Shown: positions 45,837 through 52,819 of the stretch, one piece after another
Position numbering within the stretch: position 1 is the stretch's first letter
How the letters are laid out: each line of letters opens with the position of its first letter
Assembly (NCBI RefSeq): GCF_000265525.1
Contig: NC_018015.1
Span: 434,001-498,000, forward strand
From: Thermococcus cleftensis
GTDB taxonomy: Archaea > Methanobacteriota_B > Thermococci > Thermococcales > Thermococcaceae
DNA: 64,000 nt
Direction of reading: 5' to 3'
Position numbers and translations under genes: made by a program
The notes under the pieces: model-generated
What the model was told of the DNA's origin: nothing
The model's database searches: none
What the model saw: the letters and a program-made list of their open reading frames with translations, nothing else

Positions 45837-46754
45837 TTATGGTAGTGGAAGGAAGTAAATAACGTCGTCGATGGTCAATTCTGCTGGTGTATCATACCAT
45901 TTCAGGCCTGCAAAGGGGACGTCACCTGTTCCCCAGTTTATTCCAACAATCTTTAGCAGGCCTCCAACGGTTGAAACTGATGCGAAAGTCTTCCAATCCC
46001 ATGTCACCCCATTAAACGCGCCAGTAATGAGGTTATATCCCCCATATATCATTGCGTTAGTTCCTGAAGCATAACGGAGCACCGTAGCCAAGAACCCAGC
46101 CGGTGCTGGAGTATTAGCGTCCTGAACTGCCATGAACCCCAGTGCCACCGTTGTATGGTATGTTGGGTCTATGTAGAACAATGCGCTCTCAGAGGATATT
46201 ACTCCGGACGTTACGGTTGCACTGGAAGAGTAAGCTCCCCCGGTATATCTCACCATCAGTGGCTTCCCATTTACTCCGGGAACCGTCGCTTTGTCTTGAA
46301 GTGTGACTGTTGCAATTGTAGAGGCTGGCCACTTGTCCCAGATAAATGCGTTCTCATCGGTGTATGTTGAACTCGTCCATGTCCCGTCAGCATTCTCGAT
46401 ATAGTAGTTCAGTTGGACGTTGAGGACGTCCTCGCCAAATAGCTTAGTATAAGCGTCGTCTTTGTAATACTCAAGTTTGATTTGTATGCTGTCCTTCATC
46501 GTTTCGGCTGGGTTCGTTGCCGGAACAAGAAGCTCCGTTACGCTCAAAGAGCTATTTGCATTGACCGTATAAGTCTTTTCAGTCGTCCCATCGTCAAAAG
46601 TGAATCCCAGCGCTCCCTGATTTAGGATCGTTGCTTTCACGTAGGTGGGAGTATCCTTCGGGTTGTTTATGGTGATAGGGAGTTTCTGATTGTAGTCAGG
46701 CACGCTCTCAACGTAGTATTTCACAAATGCAAGGTTCAGGTTATACGTCGCCAT
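45837..46754 (-). CDS. Beta-rich putative virion surface (spike/vertex) protein
   Basis: 305 residues, no cysteine, rich in Thr, Ser, Val, Tyr. The first ~100 residues look like an Ig-like sandwich (VKATILNQGALGFTFDDGT). The rest resembles a lectin-type or beta-sandwich head (ALFYIDPTYHTTVALGFMAVQ). It is the last gene of the capsid operon and its DNA is AT-richer than its neighbours (two 60-base lines counted by hand: 43% and 37% GC). This suits a host-binding protein that is exchanged between viruses. Function is inferred from position and composition. Confidence 0.5.
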   Translation of the reverse strand: MATYNLNLAFVKYYVESVPDYNQKLPITINNPKDTPTYVKATILNQGALGFTFDDGTTEKTYTVNANSSLSVTELLVPATNPAETMKDSIQIKLEYYKDDAYTKLFGEDVLNVQLNYYIENADGTWTSSTYTDENAFIWDKWPASTIATVTLQDKATVPGVNGKPLMVRYTGGAYSSSATVTSGVISSESALFYIDPTYHTTVALGFMAVQDANTPAPAGFLATVLRYASGTNAMIYGGYNLITGAFNGVTWDWKTFASVSTVGGLLKIVGINWGTGDVPFAGLKWYDTPAELTIDDVIYFLPLP

Positions 46755-46757
46755 TCA

Positions 46758-47006
46758 TCACACCCCCGGGGTGTATGAGTTTCCGACTCCGACACTCACC
46801 GAGACACCATGTACGGAGTTTCCGACTCCAACGCTCACAGAGACACCAGTCATGGAGTTTCCGGCTCCGACACTCAAGGAAACTGCGTTGAGGGAGTTCC
46901 CTGGACCTGAGTTGAATGACGTGCTTGACATCTCATTTCCAATCCCATACGCAACAAATTTCCCCTCGAGTAATATTCCTCCGCCGACTCCTTTGATCAA
47001 CAGCAC
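46758..47006 (-). CDS. Small repeat protein with 13-residue Gly-Asn-Ser repeats
   Basis: 82 residues. After a short start (LLIKGVGGGILLEGKFVAYG) come five units spaced exactly 13 residues apart, each marked by Gly-Asn(-Ser), for instance VSVSVGVGNSVHG. Alternating Val/Ser suggests a narrow beta-helix or fibre in a spike shaft. Start is GTG at 47006 after GGGGTGAG. It lies directly before the putative surface protein, as shaft and head would. Confidence 0.6.
   Translation of the reverse strand: MLLIKGVGGGILLEGKFVAYGIGNEMSSTSFNSGPGNSLNAVSLSVGAGNSMTGVSVSVGVGNSVHGVSVSVGVGNSYTPGV
46777..46950 (-). repeat. 39-bp tandem repeats in the GNS-repeat gene
   Basis: The + strand unit starting GAGTTTCC recurs at 46777, 46816, 46855 and (as GAGTTCC) 46894, each 39 bp apart; a fifth, diverged unit follows. 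The first three units are nearly identical in DNA, so copy number could change by slippage or recombination. Confidence 0.75.
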
Positions 47007-47010
47007 GCTC

Positions 47011-47358
47011 TCACCCCTGAATGTAGCTTATATTAACGAGGACGCTGTCACCTATCGCGGTGAGGCTCCCGCCAGGCTCGGCTTCAACCACGACCGTTCT
47101 TAGTGGGTTGGCGGGAATCGGCTGGATGAACACCTGGCCGTTCAGTCCCTTGTAGAACTTCGCCGACCAGAACGGCTTCGTGTCCTCGACCTTCCTCAGC
47201 CTGATTATGACGTAATCATCGTTCCCGTGACTAACACTTATGGCCGTGATGTGGCTCGGCGTTCCGAAGTCCACTTCCTGGCTCCTCTCGCCGTCGGTCA
47301 GCTCAACGACTTTATTGTCAGCAGGTTCAAAGTACGCGTTCACCTTCATCTCGCTCAT
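47011..47358 (-). CDS. Small virion-operon protein, unknown
   Basis: 115 residues, strand-rich, without membrane segment (NAYFEPADNKVVELTDGERS, ITAISVSHGNDDYVIIRL). A single jelly-roll or similar minor capsid fold is possible; the sequence VLVNISYIQG closes the protein. The ATG overlaps the upstream stop (ATGA). No family recognised. Confidence 0.5.
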   Translation of the reverse strand: MSEMKVNAYFEPADNKVVELTDGERSQEVDFGTPSHITAISVSHGNDDYVIIRLRKVEDTKPFWSAKFYKGLNGQVFIQPIPANPLRTVVVEAEPGGSLTAIGDSVLVNISYIQG

Positions 47359-47603
47359 TTTCCATACCTCCTCGCGTACCAGGTGGCGAGCTTAATCACG
47401 ATGATGATGCCGAGGAGTGGTAGGAGTGCCTTCCACCAGTTTCTTCTCCTGACCTGTTCCTCTTTCTCGACCTCGGTTTGCTCCGGTTTCTTCCTCGGGA
47501 GGACGAGCTTCATTCCTCCTAAGTTTCTGGTCTTGGCCTTCCCACCGGCTGGAGCCGGGACCGGGGAAGGCATTGTGAAGTCTATGAGGTTCACACCGTT
47601 CAT
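47355..47603 (-). CDS. Small membrane protein of the virion operon
   Basis: 82 residues. Pro/Ala-rich N-terminus with basic patches (PVPAPAGGKAKTRNLGG), then one hydrophobic helix (ALLPLLGIIIVIKLATWYA) near the C-terminus. It likely sits in an internal membrane of the particle. ATGA overlaps on both sides tie it to its neighbours. Confidence 0.5.
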   Translation of the reverse strand: MNGVNLIDFTMPSPVPAPAGGKAKTRNLGGMKLVLPRKKPEQTEVEKEEQVRRRNWWKALLPLLGIIIVIKLATWYARRYGK

Positions 47604-47872
47604 TTCTTCATCCTCCTCAGCTTTTCCTCATACCTCTGCACGATAGCGTAGGCCTTCCGCTTCTTCCCAACCAGCTTCTCACTCCGCTTGATGACGGTCG
47701 TGCGGAGAAAAACGAGCCGTCTCATGGCCTTGGCGTAGGAGATTCTTCTTCTCTGGTAATCGGCGAGTATGGCCTTGCAGATGTCTTCAACTTCCCTGAG
47801 GTTGTCGAGGCCTTTCTTCCCTGTGTCCTTCACGCGCCTGCCGAGGTAGATGTTCCTGTTCTTCCTGCTCAT
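47600..47872 (-). CDS. Small basic protein of the virion operon
   Basis: 90 residues, strongly basic and helical (KAMRRLVFLRTTVIKRSEKLVGKKRKAY split over two helices), ending in Arg-Arg-Met-Lys-Lys. It could bind the genome inside the particle. It overlaps the genes on both sides by 4 bp. No family recognised. Confidence 0.5.
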   Translation of the reverse strand: MSRKNRNIYLGRRVKDTGKKGLDNLREVEDICKAILADYQRRRISYAKAMRRLVFLRTTVIKRSEKLVGKKRKAYAIVQRYEEKLRRMKK

Positions 47873-48069
47873 GCTCCCGCCTCCTTTGCCACTTTCCCTT
47901 CGAGGCGGCTGAGGCGCTGTTCGTGGTTGAAGATCCTGTCCTCAAGCTCGTCAACGCGGTCCATGATGGTCTTGAGGACCCGCTCGTTTGCTTTAGCGGT
48001 AGCGTAGGCTGTCAGGAGTGCGGTGCCAATGATCGTGATGAGTGAACTCCAGACTTCGGTTCCTGTCAT
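47869..48069 (-). CDS. Small membrane protein with coiled coil
   Basis: 66 residues. An N-terminal hydrophobic helix (SLITIIGTALLTAYATAKA) is followed by a heptad coiled coil (VDELEDRIFNHEQRLSRLE). The layout resembles holin-like or haemolysin-XhlA proteins of phages, but the match is only architectural. Confidence 0.5.
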   Translation of the reverse strand: MTGTEVWSSLITIIGTALLTAYATAKANERVLKTIMDRVDELEDRIFNHEQRLSRLEGKVAKEAGA

Positions 48070-48070
48070 T

Positions 48071-48172
48071 TCACCTCACCTTGTCCAGGAACTTCTTGAA
48101 CTCGATCTGGAAGGCCATCCACAAAATGAAGAGGACGAGGCCGTGAAAGAGGGTCTCGCGGTCGAGCTTCAT
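48071..48172 (-). CDS. 33-residue single-helix membrane protein
   Basis: MKLDRETLFHGLVLFILW and MAFQIEFKKFLDKVR make one hydrophobic helix between charged ends. GAGGTGAG precedes the ATG, and its stop is 1 bp from the next start. It is too short for usual gene finders but placed like a real gene in a gap-free operon. Confidence 0.55.
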   Translation of the reverse strand: MKLDRETLFHGLVLFILWMAFQIEFKKFLDKVR

Positions 48173-48176
48173 GCTC

Positions 48177-49058
48177 TCACCTCGCAAAGATCGGTACTCT
48201 CACAGGAAGAACGCGTTTTGGTTGATCGAGTATTGGTTTTGGTTTGGGATTTAACCCTGGGACCCGAGTGCTTCCTCCGATTATCACCCCGCCGCCGGGA
48301 GTGCGCGGGTACACCTTCTTGAGAAGCTCGTCCTGTTTTTCAAGTGGAAGCGGTTTGAGCCAGGGACGCTTTACATCTTTGCGGGGTTCCAGCCTCGGCG
48401 TCGCTTTGTGGGTTTTCTTCCACTCCTCTTTCTTCCTCTCAAGCTCCCGGCCGTACTTCACGATCTGGTCAAGGCTCATCTGGCTCGGGTCTTTTCCTGT
48501 CGCCTTGAGTGCAGCCTTGACTCCAGAAAGCCATGCGTTGAACTGCGCGTAAGTGCTGAATCCGTACTTCCTCGCGAGCGCGTCTTCCTTAGAGATGTAT
48601 TCATTGCTGTCCGGGGACTTCACCAGGTTGTTTACAAAGCGGTTGGCGTACCACTCACCGTCAAAGAGGACCTCTTGTCCAGGTCTCACGGGAGTCCCAT
48701 ACTTTCTGATGGTTCCAGTTTTTCTGTTTATCTCGCCACCTCCGCCAGGCTTCCACTCCGGTCCCCCATAGTGAAGGCGGGTCATGGCTTCGTTGTACTC
48801 TCCAGTGTTCTGCTTGCCTGTCAGGGTCCCCTTTGCTATGGTCGAGATGTCTTTTCCGGTCTGGGTGAACTTCTCAGGCGCCTGCTCAAGGTCGTTTTTG
48901 AGGTCGTTCATGAAATTCTCCACCTTCTCCCCGACTTCCTTGAACACGCCGAAGAGTTTGTAAAGCGTGTAAAGAACTACAATTGCTAAGAAAGCGTACA
49001 TCGCCAGCTGTATGATGTTGTCCCTCTCCTTGAACGCGATGACTGCTGGAACTGCCAT
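48177..49058 (-). CDS. Membrane-anchored virion-operon protein
   Basis: 293 residues. One hydrophobic helix at about 15-37 (IIQLAMYAFLAIVVLYTLY), a helical stretch, then a long basic Pro/Lys-rich tail (KATPRLEPRKDVKRPWLKP). The ATG at 49058 follows GGTGGTGAG; a GTG at 49067 overlaps the previous gene. Possibly a minor capsid or penton-base protein tied to the inner membrane. No family recognised. Confidence 0.5.
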   Translation of the reverse strand: MAVPAVIAFKERDNIIQLAMYAFLAIVVLYTLYKLFGVFKEVGEKVENFMNDLKNDLEQAPEKFTQTGKDISTIAKGTLTGKQNTGEYNEAMTRLHYGGPEWKPGGGGEINRKTGTIRKYGTPVRPGQEVLFDGEWYANRFVNNLVKSPDSNEYISKEDALARKYGFSTYAQFNAWLSGVKAALKATGKDPSQMSLDQIVKYGRELERKKEEWKKTHKATPRLEPRKDVKRPWLKPLPLEKQDELLKKVYPRTPGGGVIIGGSTRVPGLNPKPKPILDQPKRVLPVRVPIFAR

Positions 49059-49060
49059 AC

Positions 49061-49690
49061 TCACCACCCCAGAACCTTCTTGAGAACCAGGAAAGCCACC
49101 ACTGCGCCGAGGAGGAGGCCGATGTTTCTACCTGACTCTTCCCTCTTCGCCTGTGGAACGTGCACGGTGGCCGGCTTCGGCTGTGGCCTTGGAGTTGTCG
49201 AGGTTATGCTGATCTTTTCTGGTACAGGACGTGGAGATGGCAAGGGTAACGGCTTAATTATGACATCTGGCTTCAGCTGTGGCCTTGGAACAGTCTTTAC
49301 TCCAGTCTTCTTCTCGAGCTGCTTGTAAGCGTTCTCAACAGCCTTCTTCTGAACCTCAAGTATTTTCCTGTTCCTCTCGTAGGTCCTTCTAAACGCACTC
49401 CCGTACTTCTTCAACTGCGCCTCGTTTCCCCTTATGCTCTCCTCGATTTGATACCCACGCATCTCGTTAAACAACATGCAAAGCGCCTTCTTTTCAGGGT
49501 CCCCCGGATAAGCGTCAGGGTTGCAGGCCAGCATGCTCATGTTCCAGCCTTTCCCTTTGAGATAATAGTACGCCTTCCTGCGCTCTTCGAGAGTATCTAT
49601 CTTTCCTGAAATCCCCAGCTGCGCTTTTATCTGATTCAAAATCTCTACAGCTCTCACGTCCGAAGGCCTGTAGGTCCGAGTGACGACCAT
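49061..49690 (-). CDS. C-terminally anchored virion-operon protein
   Basis: 209 residues. A helical soluble part (residues 1-115, with CNPDAYPGDPEKKALC as a Cys pair), a Pro/Lys-rich linker (about 125-180), and a C-terminal hydrophobic helix (NIGLLLGAVVAFLVLKKVL). The linker and tail resemble the neighbour at 48177-49058 in composition. Role unknown. Confidence 0.5.
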   Translation of the reverse strand: MVVTRTYRPSDVRAVEILNQIKAQLGISGKIDTLEERRKAYYYLKGKGWNMSMLACNPDAYPGDPEKKALCMLFNEMRGYQIEESIRGNEAQLKKYGSAFRRTYERNRKILEVQKKAVENAYKQLEKKTGVKTVPRPQLKPDVIIKPLPLPSPRPVPEKISITSTTPRPQPKPATVHVPQAKREESGRNIGLLLGAVVAFLVLKKVLGW

Positions 49691-49757
49691 TTAAACCACC
49701 TCAAAAACTGATTTAAGCAGCTGATTTGACCCACTGATTCAATGAAAAGGAAAGAGG

Positions 49758-50702
49758 TTAGAGCCTGATTGCCTGAGGAACAACCTCGTGGCTTATGTAG
49801 CGAAGCTTGCCGCTGGCAGTGGTCTTAAGCGCAATCTTGAAGGTTCCGCTCGCTTCCTCGCGGAGGTCAAGGCCTCCAACGACAACCTCCATATCGTAGT
49901 CGAACATGGTCATGCCGGTCGGAACGCTCGGAAGCTTGTACTGGATCTTGTCCAGCTCCCTGCTCGTCTCATAGTCAATCTTGTAAAGCTGTATCCTCGC
50001 CGGTCTGGTTCTAACAAGCGCGTACTTGTCCACAATGTCGGCTCTTGCTCCAGTGTCATCGTAGAAGACGAGGAGTGCACGCTTGAGGACTGAACCGACA
50101 GGAAGCTCAAAGACCTCGGTAAGCTCACCGAGCGCGTTAAAGGCCTTCTCAATCGCGTAAACCTTCGGCTCCTCGATGAAGACCTCACCATATTCAGCAC
50201 CGCTGTATGCAGCCACGTAATCCTCGGCGCTCTCGTAAACCTCCTTATCAAGGGTCACCTTGATTGAAGCATCACTGACGGTAATACTGTTCCCGAGGTC
50301 GGTCTGCCAGTCCACCCTGATCTGCAGCTGGTCCTTTATGAGTGCATGGATCTGGCCAGCATCAAGCATGATGAGGAAGCTGACGTCCTTCGTCCCGCCA
50401 GCTGGAACGGCAACCGTGTCTGTGAGGCTAAGCGCCTTCCCGTGAGTGTCATAAACGTTCAGGTAAGCGATGTCAGTTCCCCTAAGCGCGTAGTGGACAA
50501 CGTTGCCGTTGCTGACGACGCGGATCTCATTTATCGCCTTGAGAACGTCCTCCATGCTGACGCTCGCGTCAGAAGTCCCCCCGTTGGAGAGGGTGATTTT
50601 AGCAAGGAGTGCAATGCTGTCAATGACGCCGTTCCTCGGCACGTCAATGCTCTTCACCTGAAGGGTCAAAACATCATCAAGGGTCTCCTTCACCTTATAC
50701 AC
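49758..50702 (-). CDS. Putative double jelly-roll major capsid protein
   Basis: 314 residues, strand-rich, no cysteine or membrane segment. Two halves look alike, each with a strand series ending in a Tyr/Asp-rich turn. The opening VKSIDVPRNGVIDSIALLAKI and the segment INEIRVVSNGNVVHYAL follow the pattern of double jelly-roll capsid proteins of pTN3/TKV4-like and STIV-like viruses. The start is GTG 50702 (MYKVKETLDD), eight bases after GGAGGTGA. A GTG at 50711 overlaps that site. The adjacent packaging ATPase operon supports the call. Confidence 0.68.
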   Translation of the reverse strand: MYKVKETLDDVLTLQVKSIDVPRNGVIDSIALLAKITLSNGGTSDASVSMEDVLKAINEIRVVSNGNVVHYALRGTDIAYLNVYDTHGKALSLTDTVAVPAGGTKDVSFLIMLDAGQIHALIKDQLQIRVDWQTDLGNSITVSDASIKVTLDKEVYESAEDYVAAYSGAEYGEVFIEEPKVYAIEKAFNALGELTEVFELPVGSVLKRALLVFYDDTGARADIVDKYALVRTRPARIQLYKIDYETSRELDKIQYKLPSVPTGMTMFDYDMEVVVGGLDLREEASGTFKIALKTTASGKLRYISHEVVPQAIRL

Positions 50703-50732
50703 CAGTCTCACCTCCTGATTACTGCCTCGCCT

Positions 50733-50834
50733 TCAGACCCTCTTGGCCAGGAACCTGTTCCAGATGTACAGCGCTGCCAGAACGCTCAGCATGTTCACGA
50801 GGAAGTCTCCCGTAAAGATCTCCTTCCAGTCCAT
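50733..50834 (-). CDS. 33-residue single-helix membrane protein before the capsid gene
   Basis: MDWKEIFTGDFLVNMLSV continues into LAALYIWNRFLAKRV: one hydrophobic helix with a basic C-terminus. GGTGAGGGAG precedes the ATG at 50834. It is the first gene of the capsid operon. It has the same length and plan as the gene at 48071-48172 but little sequence in common. Confidence 0.55.
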   Translation of the reverse strand: MDWKEIFTGDFLVNMLSVLAALYIWNRFLAKRV

Positions 50835-50904
50835 CTCCCTCACCTCTCACCTTGTCTCGCTTTTGAGGCCGTGAGGCCTCGGTAAAGAATAGAGCACCTT
50901 GAAT

Positions 50905-50961
50905 ATTTAAGCACTGAACCAGAAAAGTGGGGAAAAGGAAAGAATCAGGAAGAATTCTCCA
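50905..50961 (-). promoter_or_regulatory. Two-part repeated promoter sequence of the capsid operon
   Basis: Two blocks also occur before the second structural operon: 22 bp at 50905-50926 (minus strand TTTTCTGGTTCAGTGCTTAA plus two bases) and 14 bp at 50948-50961 (TGGAGAATTCTTCC). The first block ends in a TATA-like CTTAAATATT about 70 bp upstream of the first start codon. The second contains the palindrome AGAATTCT. The spacing is 12 bp longer here than at the other copy. The second block lies in the 3' end of the small gene at 50945-51103. Confidence 0.62.
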
Positions 50962-51103
50962 TTTTTAACCTGCTCTGGGAGTACAGGTACTTCACGACCA
51001 TGCTCGCCGAAATGTGCTTCTCGCTCACTCCCAACTGCCTCGCAAGCTTCTCACGCACGGTTTGAATTATCTCCCTCGCCTCACGGTCGAGATAAACACC
51101 CAT
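50945..51103 (-). CDS. 52-residue helical protein, possible DNA-binding regulator
   Basis: Begins MGVYLDREAREIIQTVRE and continues with LARQLGVSEKHISASMVVKYL. One strand followed by two helices fits a ribbon-helix-helix or short helix-turn-helix protein. GAGGTGAGCGGG precedes the ATG. It starts 5 bp after the vapC stop and ends within the repeated promoter sequence of the capsid operon, so it could govern that switch. No family recognised. Confidence 0.55.
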   Translation of the reverse strand: MGVYLDREAREIIQTVREKLARQLGVSEKHISASMVVKYLYSQSRLKMENSS

Positions 51104-51108
51104 CCCGC

Positions 51109-51534
51109 TCACCTCTTCCGAGGCTTATACAATTTCAACCCGAAATCAGACATTCTCTTAAAATGGCCGGTGTTCTCAGTCCAGACCATATAACCCTTTG
51201 CAATTGCAGTAGCGCCGATGATTATGTCAGCATCCTCTATTAGTTCTCCCCTTTTCTTTAACACGCGATATATCTTTGAGGCTGTCAGAATTACCACGTT
51301 GTCCAAAGGCTCCACTCTAAACAGCTTTTCCAGTCGTTTTAGAACCGCTACTCTCTTTCTCTCACTGCGTATTCCCCTCACGAACTCGAAGAGAGTAACC
51401 ACTGAAATTGCCGAGCCTGCGTAATCTTCAAGCTTTCTGGCCTTGTACAAGTCGATTAGAACGCTCGTGTCAATCAATATCCTTGAACTCTCTGAATGAG
51501 AGCCTCCTTTTTGAGACTTCCTTCTCGATTTCAT
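51109..51534 (-). CDS. vapC: VapC-type PIN-domain toxin (module 1)
   Basis: 141 residues. PIN acidic residues are in ILIDTSVLIDLY, LFEFVRG, and IEDADIIIGATAIAKGY with a later TENTGHF. It would be an RNase active on tRNA or rRNA. The start ATG at 51534 (MKSRRKSQKGG) overlaps the antitoxin gene by 65 bp; the paralogous toxin of module 2 begins in the same way. A TTG at 51477 is the alternative. Confidence 0.85.
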   Translation of the reverse strand: MKSRRKSQKGGSHSESSRILIDTSVLIDLYKARKLEDYAGSAISVVTLFEFVRGIRSERKRVAVLKRLEKLFRVEPLDNVVILTASKIYRVLKKRGELIEDADIIIGATAIAKGYMVWTENTGHFKRMSDFGLKLYKPRKR

Positions 51535-51664
51535 CAAGCTCCTCCTCCGAGAGAAGTTCATACAACTCTCTCGCAGTCTTCTTAACCTCAAGCGCGCGCT
51601 TTATCTCCCTCGCGAGGACCTTCTCTGGAATTGAACCCCCGTAAACCCTGACCCTAACCTTCAC
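51470..51664 (-). CDS. vapB: Antitoxin of PIN module 1
   Basis: 64 residues. A strand (KVRVRVYGG) and then charged helices (KKTARELYELLSEEELDEIE) that should wrap the toxin. Start is GTG at 51664, overlapping the previous stop (GTGA), so translation is coupled. It is similar to the module 2 antitoxin in the KKxAxxLYxLL stretch. Confidence 0.75.
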   Translation of the reverse strand: MKVRVRVYGGSIPEKVLAREIKRALEVKKTARELYELLSEEELDEIEKEVSKRRLSFREFKDID

Positions 51665-51828
51665 TTTTCAAGCACCTCCACCCTTACCCTGACTTTCTTC
51701 AGCTCCTCCTCACTCACGCCTTTCTCACGGAGATAACGGAGGACGATTTCCCTCACCATCTTCCGAATCTCGCTAATGCTCGTCCCTCGTGGGACCTCAA
51801 TCACAATCTCACTCCTGGTCGCTCCCAT
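51661..51828 (-). CDS. Third component of PIN module 1, ~55-residue protein
   Basis: MGATRSEIVIEVPRGTSISE opens a strand, then a long charged helix and a final strand (KVRVRVEVLEK). ATG at 51828 after GAGGGGG. The module 2 counterpart (54544-54690) has the same strand-helix-strand plan and the same 4-bp coupling to the antitoxin. Role unknown; possibly the operon's DNA-binding or co-antitoxin part. Confidence 0.6.
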   Translation of the reverse strand: MGATRSEIVIEVPRGTSISEIRKMVREIVLRYLREKGVSEEELKKVRVRVEVLEK

Positions 51829-51854
51829 GAAACCCCCTCGCTTTTCGTTCTCGC

Positions 51855-52094
51855 CTAAGTATAAAACCATAACGCCAGCCAGATCACGACTGCCAGGCCG
51901 CAGACGTAGCCGACCAGGAACTCCACAACATCACCCACCGTCGCCACAGGGTACTCCTTCTCGCGGACCTCATAGACCAGGTAGATGACCAGGACAAGAA
52001 GGCCATAAACAAGGAGGAAGGCCGAGGCAAAGCCAAGGATCGTGTGGAACACCGAGCGCTTATCATCGTAGAGGTACAGCCTCGCCAAGGCCAT
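51855..52094 (-). CDS. Small membrane protein after the packaging ATPase
   Basis: 79 residues with two hydrophobic helices (FASAFLLVYGLLVLVIYLVY and VGYVCGLAVVIWLALWFY) joined by a charged loop. TGATG couples it to the ATPase stop. It could belong to the internal membrane or packaging vertex of the particle. Confidence 0.55.
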   Translation of the reverse strand: MALARLYLYDDKRSVFHTILGFASAFLLVYGLLVLVIYLVYEVREKEYPVATVGDVVEFLVGYVCGLAVVIWLALWFYT

Positions 52095-52795
52095 CACCCG
52101 AAGTGCCTCGTCCTCCTCACGACAAGCTCACGCTTGATGATCCTCGTTTTTGCCGGCGGGATGAACTCGATGAGGTCATGCTCCCTCAGCTGGTCGTTCA
52201 GCTCCGAGAAGCCGGGAACCATACGGTTGAGGTAAATGACATCATTCGGCACGTAATGCTGAAAGATGAAGTGCCTCTGCGCCTGGCGGAAGAGAAGCTT
52301 CGGGAAGTCCGCGATGGACTGAGTTATGGCAACCGTGTAGAGCTTCCCGTCACGGCCTTCCCTAAACAACTGCTCCAGCTCCTTCCCCGGCCTCCTCGAG
52401 GACGGGTTGAACCTGTGCGCCTCCTCCACCACGATAATCCGGTCCCTGTCCCGCCTGAAAATCTCATCAAGGAGAGGCTTGTAATACTGCTCGACCAGGC
52501 CTTCCACTCCAATCCTGTTGATGGTCCCCCGCGTCGGAACCACCAGCACCTGGTCGAAGTCCAAAAGCTTCCTCCAGTTGTACCGCGTCCCCACCTTAAT
52601 CTTGAGAAGCCTGACCCCCTTGAGCTGGACCAGGCCGAGGTGGTTCTTCACCTTGGTATCGAGAACGATGAATCGCCTCCCCCTCTCCCACGCCTGCTCA
52701 ACCAGCCAGCCGGCAAAGTAGCTCTTCCCCGAACCAGTGTTTCCATAAATGAGGTCAATACTCCAGGCCGGAATGTCAATGTCCAGGATCCCCAT
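52094..52795 (-). CDS. A32/FtsK-HerA-type genome-packaging ATPase
   Basis: 233 residues. Walker A GNTGSGKS at 18-25 (IYGNTGSGKSYFAGW). Walker B IIVVEEAH at about 120-127, followed by an RFNPSSRR arginine patch and the sensor-like TVAITQSIADFPKLL. This is the family that pumps DNA into internal-membrane virus particles with double jelly-roll capsids. The ATG at 52795 has GGAGGTGA upstream; a TTG at 52810 is rejected. Confidence 0.82.
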   Translation of the reverse strand: MGILDIDIPAWSIDLIYGNTGSGKSYFAGWLVEQAWERGRRFIVLDTKVKNHLGLVQLKGVRLLKIKVGTRYNWRKLLDFDQVLVVPTRGTINRIGVEGLVEQYYKPLLDEIFRRDRDRIIVVEEAHRFNPSSRRPGKELEQLFREGRDGKLYTVAITQSIADFPKLLFRQAQRHFIFQHYVPNDVIYLNRMVPGFSELNDQLREHDLIEFIPPAKTRIIKRELVVRRTRHFG

Positions 52796-52819
52796 AAGCC
52801 TCACCTCCAAAAAGAAAAG

